From positions 9,562 to 73,561 of the forward strand of contig NZ_CP013267.1 in NCBI RefSeq assembly GCF_001456115.1: DNA of 64,000 nt, written 5' to 3'. Shown here one piece after another: positions 24,327 to 33,337 of the stretch. The notes below the pieces were generated by a model. The model was given only the letters and a program-made list of their open reading frames with translations, ran no database searches and had not been told where the DNA came from. The translations under genes and the position numbers were made by a program. Origin of the DNA: Sphingobium baderi. GTDB taxonomy: Bacteria; Pseudomonadota; Alphaproteobacteria; Sphingomonadales; Sphingomonadaceae. Positions within the stretch are counted from its first letter, which is position 1; each line of letters starts with the position of its first letter.

Positions 24327-25090
24327 GCGATCAGGCCCCGGAGATCCTTCTCGCTCACCATCTCAAGGCGCTCAAGCTGCCTACGTGCCTGCGTGAGCAT
24401 CACAAGCTCGCGCGGCAATGTGCCGCTGAAGGCGTCGATCATATCCGCTTCCTCGCCCGCCTCGTCGAGATGGAAATGATCGACAGGGAGCGTCGCATGG
24501 TCGAGCGGCGCATCAAGGCCGCGCGCTTCCCCGCCGTCAAAAGCCTCGACAGCTTCGACTTCGCCGCCATCCCCAGGCTCAACAAGATGCAGGTGCTCGA
24601 GATGGCGCGCTGCGAGTGGATCGAGCGGCGTGAGAACGCCATCGCTCTGGGGCCATCAGGCACCGGAAAGACGCACGTAGCGTTGGGGCTCGGACTGGCA
24701 GCATGCCAGAAAGGACTGTCGGTGGGCTTCACCACCGCGGCAGCGCTGGTCAGCGAAATGATGGAGGCCCGCGACGAGCGCCGTCTTCTGCGCTTCCAGA
24801 AGCAGATGGCCGGATACAAGCTGCTCATCATCGACGAACTGGGCTTTGTGCCGCTCTCCAAGACCGGCGCCGAACTGTTGTTCGAGCTGATCTCCCAGCG
24901 TTACGAACGCGGCTCCACCTTCATCACCAGCAACCTGCCCTTCGACGAATGGACCGAAACCTTCGGATCTGAGCGTCTCACAGGCGCGCTCCTCGATCGC
25001 CTGACCCATCACGTCAGCATCCTCGAGATGAACGGCGAAAGCTATCGCCTCGCGCACAGCCGGGCCCGCAAGGCCAAAACCAGACCCTGA
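24323..25090 (+). CDS. istB: IS21-family helper ATPase IstB, copy 2
   Basis: 255 residues identical to the copy at 18175, with intact Walker A ('GPSGTGKTH') and Walker B ('LLIIDELGF'). Overlaps istA by four bases. The hairpin after the gene (25102-25117 with 25139-25154) is also conserved. Confidence 0.93.
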   Translation: MSDQAPEILLAHHLKALKLPTCLREHHKLARQCAAEGVDHIRFLARLVEMEMIDRERRMVERRIKAARFPAVKSLDSFDFAAIPRLNKMQVLEMARCEWIERRENAIALGPSGTGKTHVALGLGLAACQKGLSVGFTTAAALVSEMMEARDERRLLRFQKQMAGYKLLIIDELGFVPLSKTGAELLFELISQRYERGSTFITSNLPFDEWTETFGSERLTGALLDRLTHHVSILEMNGESYRLAHSRARKAKTRP

Positions 25091-25398
25091 AAATTACACC
25101 AATGCCGGGGGGAGTGGCCCTCGGGCTACGCCCTCACGCCACTCCCCCCGGCATGTAACACGATGGCCTGGTTTTACGCCGCCGAATGGCCGACTTTTGC
25201 TCCGCCGTTGACAGCTACGACCGCCTTCGTCGCAAAAAATCGCTTTCAGCACGCACGAACGCAGCCGTTTGGGCGCTGCCCAAGCCGCTTGCTCCCGCTG
25301 GGGAGCATTCGTCCCGGCAAAGCCGGGGCGTCCAGCGGCGCCGCTAGCGCTGGTGTTTGGGGGTGGGTGTGACATTGCAGTTATCGCGCCGTCAGGCG

Positions 25399-26226
25399 TC
25401 AGCGCGTTGGCCGACTTAGGCCAACTCCTTTTGTCCTAATATATATAGAATCTAGGAGCGGTTGCGGATCATTTTGAGACTCACGCTCCTGCCTGTCGAG
25501 CGATGCGCCCAGCTTCGCCAGCGCCTTGGCGAGCGGGCCTTGCAGCAGTTCGTTGGCGAGGTCTTCACGGGACAGACGCGACAACATGGCATCCGTATCG
25601 GCCGCTCGATCGGCAAGCCGCTGCAATTCGTCATCGGGAAGCGGCGAGGGCCTTAGCCAGCGAGGAATGAATTTCATGACCCGTTCGGGCAGGAGAACCC
25701 GATAGGCGTTCGAGGTCTGCTCGTAGCGCGGCCCCGGCTCGTCGCTCGCCACGCGGACGAAACGGCGCTGCCGGACAAGGAAGCCGATGGCTTCAAGAAC
25801 GGACAGGGCACGCGCGACGGTCGCACGCCCCAAGCCGGTCTTCTCGGCCAGGTCATTGTAGCTGGGAAATATCCGGCCATGACAGACGCGGGCGAGCGTC
25901 AACAAGCGCTCGTAAACGTCGATCGCGCTGCGCGTGAGCGACGCTAGCAGGCGCTCGCTGGCGGATAGGCTGCGCCCTTCTGCCAGCGCCGCGCGACGCA
26001 GGTTCTTCCCTGCAATCAAGGTCTGCTTGGCGATCCGCAAGAGCCTGTCGGTTTCTCCCGGCGCTGGGGCCGCAAAAAAAGCTTCCTCGAACGTCCCGGC
26101 CTCGATGCTGTCGCGCAGCACATGCTGGCCGGTGCGATGTGGCGCGCCCGATTGCGCGGGCTTGCGCCGAATACGCACGCCGCGAAGCGCCGCCAAAGTG
26201 GCGTCGCCAATGGTAATAGCTTCCAT
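25399..26226 (-). CDS. Winged-helix protein, candidate plasmid replication/copy-control protein
   Basis: 275 residues with GGAGG seven bases before the ATG. The middle part, 'LTRSAIDVYERLLTLARVCHGRIFPSYNDLAEKTGLGRATVARALSVLEAIGFLVRQRRFV', is a winged helix of the kind found in plasmid replication-associated and GntR-like HTH_36 proteins. The C-terminal half is polar and helical. No Rep family signature was recognised. The inverted repeats and TGTAGCG units immediately upstream (26308-26373) fit an autoregulated or iteron-binding protein. Function is inference. Confidence 0.55.
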   Translation of the reverse strand: MEAITIGDATLAALRGVRIRRKPAQSGAPHRTGQHVLRDSIEAGTFEEAFFAAPAPGETDRLLRIAKQTLIAGKNLRRAALAEGRSLSASERLLASLTRSAIDVYERLLTLARVCHGRIFPSYNDLAEKTGLGRATVARALSVLEAIGFLVRQRRFVRVASDEPGPRYEQTSNAYRVLLPERVMKFIPRWLRPSPLPDDELQRLADRAADTDAMLSRLSREDLANELLQGPLAKALAKLGASLDRQERESQNDPQPLLDSIYIRTKGVGLSRPTR

Positions 26227-26307
26227 ATTCCATCCTCCGTTAGGAGGCTGGGACCGGGCAAAATGATAGCGTGGCGCGAAACGCGCATCCCTTGATCTGG
26301 GGATCAG

Positions 26308-26402
26308 AAACCGCTACATAGGGTGAGTATTTGATATTTGTCCCTGTAGCGTCGCCAAACGCTGTAGCGGTTTTTTGGGGATGCCCGGCCTTAGCGCCGG
26401 GC
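26308..26402 (+). promoter_or_regulatory. TGTAGCG repeats and tandem terminator-like hairpins
   Basis: AAACCGCTACA (26308-26318) is the exact complement of TGTAGCGGTTT (26363-26373), which runs into TTTTTT. A third TGTAGCG lies at 26345-26351. Immediately after, GCCCGGC/GCCGGGC (26383-26402) forms a second stem followed by TTTCCTTT. Both look like plus-strand terminators although no plus-strand gene is present, which leaves room for an antisense RNA against the leader of the 26226 gene. Confidence 0.5.
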
Positions 26403-26416
26403 TTTCCTTTATCTGG

Positions 26417-26695
26417 TCACAGCCCAAGCTCCTGTTTGTGGTCGAACGCAGCGCGCAAGACAGTCTCAAGCGCCGCTGATCGGTTCTTCAATCCTCTCTC
26501 CGCCTGAATGGCGTCGAGGACCGCGAGATAGTCTTTGCGAACCATGAAAGAGGCGGTAGCGACGCCCTGGGCGGCGGCACGATCGCGCGCGCGCTTGGTC
26601 GCCTCACGAGTAATTCTCCGTTTTTCACGCGCCTGCGCCTCCCGATCTGCGGGCGACACAGGTTCAAGTTGAAAGTCCGGTTGATTCGACTCCAT
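26417..26695 (-). CDS. Small basic helical protein, possible RHH
   Basis: 92 residues. A long charged helix ('REAQAREKRRITREATKRARDRAAAQ') precedes 'VATASFMVRKDYLAVLDAIQAERGLKNRSAALETVLRAAF', which has the strand-helix-helix arrangement of ribbon-helix-helix proteins. TATATTGAAT just upstream could be a -10 region. It may be a plasmid regulator or partition accessory protein. Confidence 0.5.
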   Translation of the reverse strand: MESNQPDFQLEPVSPADREAQAREKRRITREATKRARDRAAAQGVATASFMVRKDYLAVLDAIQAERGLKNRSAALETVLRAAFDHKQELGL

Positions 26696-26769
26696 GACGA
26701 TTCAATATAGCATGGCTGCGGATAGAGCAATCACATGTGAGACATTGCGAGCAGTTATAAGAAAGGGGG

Positions 26770-27012
26770 CTATTGCCCCCCTTTCCGCTGTTCGCTTTTC
26801 CACCGTTTGAAACTCCGATCGCCGGCAATGAAGCTGCGGAGCATGTGCGGAATCAGTGTCTCGATCTCGACGACTTCGCCATAGGCGTCCTTGTAAGCGG
26901 CCCCGTAGCGGTCCATCTCAGCCGCCAACTCGGCATCAAGCGTGACGCTGATTTTGCGCTGCGCGCCGGGTGTGCCGATCTTGGGCAAGTTCAAGGCCGT
27001 ATTCTTCGACAT
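26770..27012 (-). CDS. DUF2274-like protein
   Basis: 80 residues. 'RKISVTLDAELAAEMDRYGAAYKDAYGEVVEIETLIPHMLRSFIAGDRSFKRW' follows the DUF2274 pattern (initial beta strand, helix, and 'LIxxMLxxFxxxDRxF'). Members usually lie just downstream of trbI in trb mating-pair clusters, which fits the trbI remnant 400 bases upstream. Confidence 0.7.
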   Translation of the reverse strand: MSKNTALNLPKIGTPGAQRKISVTLDAELAAEMDRYGAAYKDAYGEVVEIETLIPHMLRSFIAGDRSFKRWKSEQRKGGQ

Positions 27013-27015
27013 TTA

Positions 27016-27342
27016 TTAGTCCTTCTTCAGATAATGCCGGACCGCCGTGCTGATAAACGACGACTGTGTTGTCAGGTGGCGGAAGCGAATAACCATCTCG
27101 GCGGCATCCTCTTCCAATCTGACGGAAAGGGGATCAACGCCGCCTCGGCGCGGATGAGCAGCAAAAACAATATCTTCTCCTGCATCTATCCGCCGCGTGA
27201 GCGCCTTGACCGCCTCGCTGTAAAACTCGCTGACGGTTATCGTGCGCCCTTCGCGCGCGCTCCGTTGTAGAACCGCCTGCCTAACTTGATCGTGTAGACC
27301 CGTTGGTAATGTGATACCCATTTGCACTTGAGATTTAGCCAT
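27016..27342 (-). CDS. Small RHH-like plasmid protein
   Basis: 108 residues. 'QMGITLPTGLHDQVRQAVLQRSAREGRTITVSEFYSEAVKAL' resembles a ribbon-helix-helix DNA-binding domain, and the C-terminal half ('LSVRLEEDAAEMVIRFRHLTTQSSFISTAVRHYL') looks like a second one. It lies between trbI' and the DUF2274-like gene with short spacers. A regulator of the neighbouring genes is plausible. Confidence 0.5.
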   Translation of the reverse strand: MAKSQVQMGITLPTGLHDQVRQAVLQRSAREGRTITVSEFYSEAVKALTRRIDAGEDIVFAAHPRRGGVDPLSVRLEEDAAEMVIRFRHLTTQSSFISTAVRHYLKKD

Positions 27343-27401
27343 TCCTTGAACTCCTTGCGGCCGCGCCCCTTATGGCGCGATCGCAAGGATTGCGCGACTC
27401 T

Positions 27402-28544
27402 CTAGTCTCGGCGGTAGGGACGCAAAACCATGTCTTTGTTAACAAGGACACGGAGGCGGGCACCTGAGCGGATAGTAATGGTGGGCTGTCGATTAAGCTC
27501 CCGCGTGACGAATTGTTGCCCTGTGCGAGAAGCCTCCTGACTAAGAGCACCCCCGCCAGCAGTAACAAGCTGGTTATCACGCACGCCCGCGCTGTCCGCG
27601 TAAGCCCCGCCGATAGCGATTGCAGTGGAAAGAGTGACGCCGGTAAGCAGGCTCCCATAGTGATTATTGACGCGATCTTTGAGGCCAGCGGCCCCGGTTG
27701 CGTCCGTCCCTGACATACCGCCGATGTTGATGGAATCACCGTTGGGATAGATTACCCGATTCCACACGACCAACGCCCTGTTCTGCTTGTAGCTGACCTT
27801 GCTGTCATAGCGGCCGAACAGGCGCGCGCCCTGCGGGATGAGCAGGAATTTGCCCGTAACGTGGTCATAGACGTTCTCGGTGACGGTCGCGATCACGTCG
27901 CCGGGGAGGTCGGAATTGAGGGCAGTCACCAGCGCAGCGGGAATGACGGTCCCAGCCTTGACTTCATATGTCGAAATCGCCGCTTTGATCGGCGAGGCCA
28001 GATAATCGTCACCGATCCGCGCCGACTGAATGAATTGCTCCTTTTCGTGCTGCATATTCTGCCTGCCGGGGTCTTCGGGATCGGGGCCAGCGGGTGGCTC
28101 TCGCTCGCCCGCATCCCCAGCCCCAGCGCCGCCCTGGGCGTCGCCTCCCTGCATTCGTCCATCTGGGAACAGGACGCCGCCAGCGCGCGCCGCCATCTCC
28201 TGACGTATCGCCAGTTCGCGGGCCTGTTCCGCGCGCTGCTGGGCGGGCGTAAGCTGCCGTTGCTGCGGACGTTGCTGGGCATTGGGATCGCCCTGCGCTC
28301 CCTCCGCGCCTTCCTCGCCCACGGCGGGCAGAGTGGCATTGCCGGGGCCGCTTAGGTCGGGGCGCGTGTCGCCATAGTTTTCCGGCAAGTCGTCGAGGAC
28401 GGGTTTCGCCATCTGCATCGCGGTTTCCTGTTCCTCCTTCTCTCCGCTGCCGGTGCTCTTGGGCAGGACGAACGCATAAACGATCCCGACGACGAACAGC
28501 ATCGCGAGGGCAGAAACGCACCCTATGATGATGCTGCGCTTATA
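27402..28544 (-). pseudogene. trbI/virB10 homologue, N-terminus lost at a Tn3-type end
   Basis: From the junction the frame reads 'YKRSIIIGCVSALAMLFVVGIVYAFV' (membrane anchor), then a Pro/Gln-rich periplasmic linker and the TrbI core 'SPIKAAISTYEVKAGTVIPAALVTALNSDLPGDVIATVTENVYD' through 'LIPQGARLFGRYDSK' to the C-terminus. The cytoplasmic tail is missing because the candidate transposon end at 28545 cuts the gene; an internal ATG at 28502 remains. This trbI is distinct from the intact one at 35110, so two mating-pair systems contributed. Confidence 0.8.
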
Positions 28545-31505
28545 GGCCCAGTCGGCCCCAAGCTGCGATTTTGGCCAAGTCGGAGAACGTTTTGGGAACG
28601 TGGCATTCGGTATTGACGATGGAAATCATAGAAGAGGACAGTTCGCTCCATCATAGGGAGTGGGTTGATGGATCGGAGTATTCCGGGCGGGGATTTGATC
28701 GGACGATGGAGCCTGAGCTTTGCCGATATTGATTTTGTAAATTCGAAGCCGGCCCTGACGCGCCTTGGCCTCGCCGCGCAGCTGAAATTCTTCGCTTCCC
28801 TGGGGTTTTTCGCGATCGATCCCGGCTCAATCCCTACCGATGGCCTCTCGTATCTGGCCGAGCAACTCGGTGTCGAGGCTGGCGAGATAGCCGGTTATGA
28901 CTTTTCCAGTCGGACAGCACGACGGCATTGTGCGGAGATCCTGATCCATCTTGGATATCACCGCATGAAGCGGGTGGATCGCGCGCAATTGACGGAATGG
29001 ATTGCTGGCGAGCTGTGCCCGGGCGGCCAGTCGATCAATGCCATGCTTGAGCATGTTTTCCTGTGGTGCCGGGACCGGCGTATTTATGGGCCGTCGCGCA
29101 AGGAGCTTGAACGTGTCGTTCGCTCACAACGGCAAGATTATCTGGACACCTGGCTGATCGGAGCCAGTGATCGGCTTTCGTCAGATGCGGTGGCGTTATT
29201 GGAAGCCTCGCTTGCCGATCCGGACAGCTCGACCGGATTCAACAGGATGAAGGGTGACGCCGGACAGGCAACGCTCGACAACATTCTCGACGTGACCGAG
29301 AAACTCGCCTTTATCCAGAGACTTGATCTTCCCCATGATCTCCTGACGGCTACGGGCAAGCCATGGGTCGATCAGATTGTTCGCCGCGTTGCCGGTGAAA
29401 AGGCCTCGGAGATGCGCCGGCATGCGCCGGCGCGACAGCTCGGCCTTTATGCGATTTATCTAATGTCGCGGGAGGCGCAACTCACTGACGCGATGATCGA
29501 CCTGCTGATCGAAACCGTTCACAAGATCGGAACGCGCTCGAAACGCAAGGTGGTGGGCGATATCGCGAAAGACATCGAGCGGGTCTATGGAAAGGAGCGC
29601 CTGCTGGTCGAGATCGCCAGCGCCTCGATCAATGAACCATCGGGGCGCATCTGCGATGTCATTTTCCCGATCGCCGGTAAGGCCAAGCTGGCGGCGATCG
29701 TCAAGGAGAGCCATGCGAAGGGCGCTCTGGACCGGCGCATCTACAAGGTGATGCGTGGTTCCTGGGCCAATCATTACCGGCGCATGCTGCCAAGCCTGCT
29801 TTCCGTACTTGAGTTCCGGTCGAACAACGCGGTGTGGCGGCCGGTCCTGGCGGCCCTCGACTGGATCAGGAGCAAGGTGGATGGCGGATGCCGCTTCGTG
29901 CCATTGCAGGATGTTCCGATCGATGAGGTGATTCCAGCGCGATGGCGCAGTTCCGTCATTGATGACGATGGGCGGGTAAACCGGATCAGCTATGAGCTTT
30001 GCGTCCTGACGCAACTGCGCGACCGCATCCGCTCCAAAGAAATCTGGGTGGTCGGGGCGGATCGCTATCGCAATCCCGATGACGATCTTCCCAAGGACTT
30101 CGAGATCAGGCGAGATGCGTACTATTCCGGCCTCAGCCTGACGCCAGATGCGCAGGCGTTTTGCGCCTCGATCCGGGAGGAGCTTGAACGGGAACTGTTG
30201 CTCCTCAATGCCAATATTCCACAAAACGACAAGGTCCGGCTCCTGTGGCGCGGCGACAACCGGATATCGATTACACCGTTCAAGCCCTTGCCCGAACCGA
30301 AGGGTCTCGCTTCGATCAAAAGCGAGATCGGTCAGCGCTGGCCGATGACCGGACTGCTGGACGTGTTGAAAGAGGCTGCTCTGGACACGGGATTGATGGA
30401 TGCTTTCGAAACGTCGGCCTCGCGGGTTACCCTGTCGAAAGCAGCCTTGGCTCAGCGTCTTTTGCTGTGTCTCTATGGCTTGGGCACGAACGCCGGGCTC
30501 AAGCGGGTCGCTGGCGCAACACCCGATGTCAGTTACGAGGAATTGCTGCATGTCCATCGCCGTTTCATCCACGCGCCAGCGCTGAGGGAGGCGTGCGCGC
30601 GGGTAGCAAACGCGACACTGGCAATCCGCAATGCCGCAGTATGGGGAGATGCGGGCACGGCATGCGCGTCCGATTCAACGAAGTTCGGCGCGTGGGACCG
30701 CAACCTGATGACGGAATGGCACGCCCGCTATGGCGGCCGTGGCGTCATGATCTACTGGCATGTGGAGAAGCGCGCGACCTGCGTTTATTCCCAGCTCAAG
30801 CGGTGCTCTTCCTCGGAGGTCGCCTCCATGATCGAAGGCGTGCTACGCCATTGCACCGACATGGAAATCCAGCGCCAGTACGTCGATAGCCACGGCCAGA
30901 GCGCAGTCGGCTTTGCGTTCTGCCGACTCCTTGGATTTGAGCTTGCCCCGCGGCTGAAAGCAGTGGCACGCCAGAAACTGGCCCTTCCCCAAGCCGGCAT
31001 GCGCACGCGGCTTTCCAATTTACTGCCGATCCTCTCCAGCCCGATCGACTGGGACGAGATCGAGCAACAATATGACGAAATGGTCAAATATGCCGCTGCC
31101 ATGCAATCGCGCACCGCCGATCCGGAAGCGATCCTGCTCCGGTTTGCCAGAGCCGAAGTGATGCACCCGACCTACAAGGCGCTGAGTGAACTCGGCCGCG
31201 CGGTCAAAACAATCTTCCTATGCCGGTATTTGCGTCAGGAGGCATTCCGCCGCGAGATCCACGAAGGGCTGAATGTGGTTGAGAACTGGAACGGCGCTAA
31301 TGGTTTCGTGTTCTTCGGCAAGGGCGGCGAGATCGCCACCAACCGCATCCATGAGCAGGAAATCTCCGTTCTGGCGCTACACCTCCTGCAAGCGTCGCTG
31401 GTGTATGTGAACACCCGCATGCTTCAGACCGTACTGGTTGAGCCGAAGTGGGCGGGGCGGATGACGCCGGAAGATTATCGTGGTCTCACGCCGTTGATCT
31501 ACAGT
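28545..31505 (+). mobile_element. Left part of a Tn3-family transposon (TIR plus most of tnpA)
   Basis: GGCCCAGTCGGCCC then AAGCTGCGATTTTGGCCA (28545-28577) reappears with one substitution at 50707-50739 beside the resolvase. The two copies would be inverted, as terminal repeats should be, once the IS6100-bounded inversion is undone. The restored element would be about 4.1 kb: TIR-tnpA-tnpR-TIR. Confidence 0.65.
28668..31505 (+). pseudogene. tnpA: Tn3-family transposase TnpA, interrupted by IS6100 near its end
   Basis: 946 codons from the ATG at 28668 (GGGAG upstream) to the IS6100 edge. The N-terminal DUF4158-type region ('[19 protein letters not shown]') and the DDE domain are present: '[16 protein letters not shown]' (first Asp), '[29 protein letters not shown]' (second Asp) and '[23 protein letters not shown]' with the Glu shortly before. 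The last 23 codons, HVNPYGRFDLDLNDRIDF and on, are found at 51778-51849 on the other strand. The current frame instead ends in IS sequence at 31541. Confidence 0.9.
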
Positions 31506-32385
31506 GGCTCTGTTGCAAAGATTGGCGGCAGTCAGAGGTAGGCTGTCGCTCTGCGCCGATCAGGCGGCTGCTGCGAAATGGTGGTTGAGCATGCCCATGG
31601 CCTCCGTCAGCGCCGAGGGCCCAATGCCAAAAGCTCTCTCCACAAGGCGCACCTCGCCCCTGATGCCGGGCTGCAGGCACCAGGGGCGAGCCTGTCCTTT
31701 GCGCAGGGCTCGCATGACTTCGAATCCCTTGATCGTGGCATAGGCCGTGGGGATCGATTTGAAACCGCGCACCGGCTTGATCAGTATCTTGAGCTTTCCG
31801 TGATCGGCCTCGATCACGTTATTGAGATACTTCACCTGCCGGTGGGCCGTCTCCCGGTCCAGCTTTCCTTCGCGCTTCAATTCGGTGATCGCTGCACCAT
31901 AGCTCGGCGCTTTGTCGGTATTGAGCGTGGCAGGCTTTTCCCAGTGCTTCAGGCCTCGCAGGGCCTTGCCCAGGAACCGCTTCGCTGCCTTGGCGCTGCG
32001 GGTCGGCGACAGGTAGAAATCGATCGTGTCGCCCCGCTTGTCGACTGCCCGGTACAGGTAGGTCCACTTGCCCCGCACCTTGACGTAGGTTTCATCCAGG
32101 CGCCAGCTCGGATCAAAGCCACGCCGCCAGAACCAGCGCAGCCGCTTCTCCATCTCCGGGGCGTAGCACTGGACCCAGCGATAGATCGTCGTATGGTCGA
32201 CCGAAATGCCGCGTTCCGCCAGCATTTCCTCAAGGTCGCGATAGCTGATCGGATAGCGACAATACCAGCGCACCGCCCACAGGATCACATCACCCTGGAA
32301 ATGGCGCCACTTGAAATCCGTCATCGTTCCGTCCGTCCAATCTCCGCCAAGCATGCTCAAGCTTCACGATTTTTGCAACAGAGCC
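31506..32385 (-). mobile_element. IS6100, copy 1 (880 bp)
   Basis: Bounded by GGCTCTGTTGCAAA and its complement. The left flank TCTACAGT (31498-31505) is duplicated in inverted form beside copy 2 (51850-51857). The right flank (CTCGGAAC) does not match the outer flank of copy 2. Confidence 0.95.
31560..32354 (-). CDS. tnp: IS6100 transposase
   Basis: 264 residues, IS6 family. 'RHFQGDVILWAVRWYCRYPISYRDLEEMLAERG' starts the helix-turn-helix region. 'WRLDETYVKVRGKW' holds the first catalytic Asp, 'TLNTDKAPSYG' the second, and 'VIEADHGKLK' the Glu region. Identical to the copy at 51889. IS6 elements move by replicative cointegration and readily cause adjacent inversions and deletions, as seen here. 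Confidence 0.95.
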   Translation of the reverse strand: MLGGDWTDGTMTDFKWRHFQGDVILWAVRWYCRYPISYRDLEEMLAERGISVDHTTIYRWVQCYAPEMEKRLRWFWRRGFDPSWRLDETYVKVRGKWTYLYRAVDKRGDTIDFYLSPTRSAKAAKRFLGKALRGLKHWEKPATLNTDKAPSYGAAITELKREGKLDRETAHRQVKYLNNVIEADHGKLKILIKPVRGFKSIPTAYATIKGFEVMRALRKGQARPWCLQPGIRGEVRLVERAFGIGPSALTEAMGMLNHHFAAAA

Positions 32386-32386
32386 C

Positions 32387-32614
32387 TCGGAACAGGGGCG
32401 GCGGCTCTTTGAGCTGGCGCTAGGCCCCGTGGCCCTGTCCTTCGTCGGCGCGACCGACAAGGAATCCATCGCCACCATTAAGGCCCTTGAAGCGGCCTAT
32501 GGCCCGGCATGGGTCAACGAGTGGCTGGCCATCCGTGGCGTCGAATCCACCATCAATATCGGCCGCGCGGCGGCGGCCCCCTATACCTCGGAGAAGCTGC
32601 ATGAGTCTGTTTGA
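32387..32614 (+). pseudogene. trbE: trbE C-terminal fragment (VirB4 family ATPase)
   Basis: 75 codons starting at the IS6100 border. 'GRRLFELALGPVALSFVGATDKESIATIKALEAAYGPAWVNEWLAIRG' is the C-terminal end of TrbE/VirB4, the mating-pair ATPase. The Walker motifs and about 90 percent of the protein are missing. The end overlaps trbF by 14 bases. Without TrbE and TrbB this transfer operon cannot work alone. Confidence 0.85.
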
Positions 32615-33320
32615 CAAGCTGCGGGGGCGGCGAGCTGCGGAAAGCGCCCCGGTTGATCCCAACCCCTACCTGAACGCGCGGCGGCAATGGAATGAGCATG
32701 TGGGCGGCATCGCTGCCTCGCGGCGCTTGTGGCAGACTATGGCAATCCTTTCGATGCTGATCGTCCTCGCCGCTGTCGGCGGCATCATAGCGATTGGCAG
32801 TCAGTCGAAATTCATCCCTTACGTGGTCCGCGTGGACTCGCTGGGGGACGCGATAGCGACCCAGCGGGCCGATGTGGCTTCGCCGGTCGATGCGCGCGTG
32901 GTGCAAGCGCAAGTCGGCTCCTTCATCCAGTCGGCCCGCATGGTGACGGCTGACGTTGAACTCCAAAAGCAAGCCATTTTCCGGGTCTATGGGATGCTCG
33001 CGCCGAACGATCCGGCGTTGGCAAAGATGACCGACTATCTCAACGGCAATCCCGACAATACGCCTTTCGCCCGCGCGGCGCGGGAAACCGTGTCGGTCGA
33101 AATCGCCTCGGTAATTCAGCAAACCAAGACCTCTTGGCAGGTCGATTGGACCGAGACGGAGCGCGATCGGCAAGGCCAGCCTATCCAGCCTCCGGCGAAA
33201 ATGCGCGCGCTCGTCACGATCCGCGTTGCGCCGCCCAGCTCGGCCACCACGGAGGAACAAATTAAGCAAAACCCCTTGGGCGTGTTCGTCCAAGATTTCT
33301 CTTGGTCGCGCACACTCTGA
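32601..33320 (+). CDS. trbF: TrbF (VirB8-like) conjugal transfer protein
   Basis: 239 residues. 'NPYLNARRQWNEHVGGIAASRRLWQTMAILSMLIVLAAVGGIIAIG' is the TrbF N-terminus with its single membrane anchor, followed by 'SQSKFIPYVVRVDSLGDAIA'. The rest is the periplasmic VirB8 fold, which nucleates the channel in the inner membrane. It overlaps the trbE remnant and precedes trbG by 17 bases. Confidence 0.92.
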   Translation: MSLFDKLRGRRAAESAPVDPNPYLNARRQWNEHVGGIAASRRLWQTMAILSMLIVLAAVGGIIAIGSQSKFIPYVVRVDSLGDAIATQRADVASPVDARVVQAQVGSFIQSARMVTADVELQKQAIFRVYGMLAPNDPALAKMTDYLNGNPDNTPFARAARETVSVEIASVIQQTKTSWQVDWTETERDRQGQPIQPPAKMRALVTIRVAPPSSATTEEQIKQNPLGVFVQDFSWSRTL

Positions 33321-33337
33321 TGGGAGGGACAATCAAC

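Larger units (their letters stand above)
16565..25213 (+). mobile_element. Composite transposon-like unit bounded by two IS21-family copies
   Basis: Two 2501-bp directly repeated IS21 copies enclose 3647 bp of passenger DNA. The octamer GCTACGAC occurs just outside the left copy (16557-16564) and just outside the right copy (25214-25221), while the inner flanks do not match each other. That pattern fits insertion of the whole unit, or entry of the passenger segment by recombination into a resident IS21. Confidence 0.75.
22713..25213 (+). mobile_element. IS21-family insertion sequence, copy 2
   Basis: Same 2501-bp length and termini as copy 1, in direct orientation 6148 bp downstream. Its right flank GCTACGAC (25214-25221) duplicates the left flank of copy 1. 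Confidence 0.9.

Noticed and set aside
29460..30572. A 370-codon open frame antisense to the Tn3 transposase
   Set aside because: Shadow of the conserved tnpA gene on the other strand.
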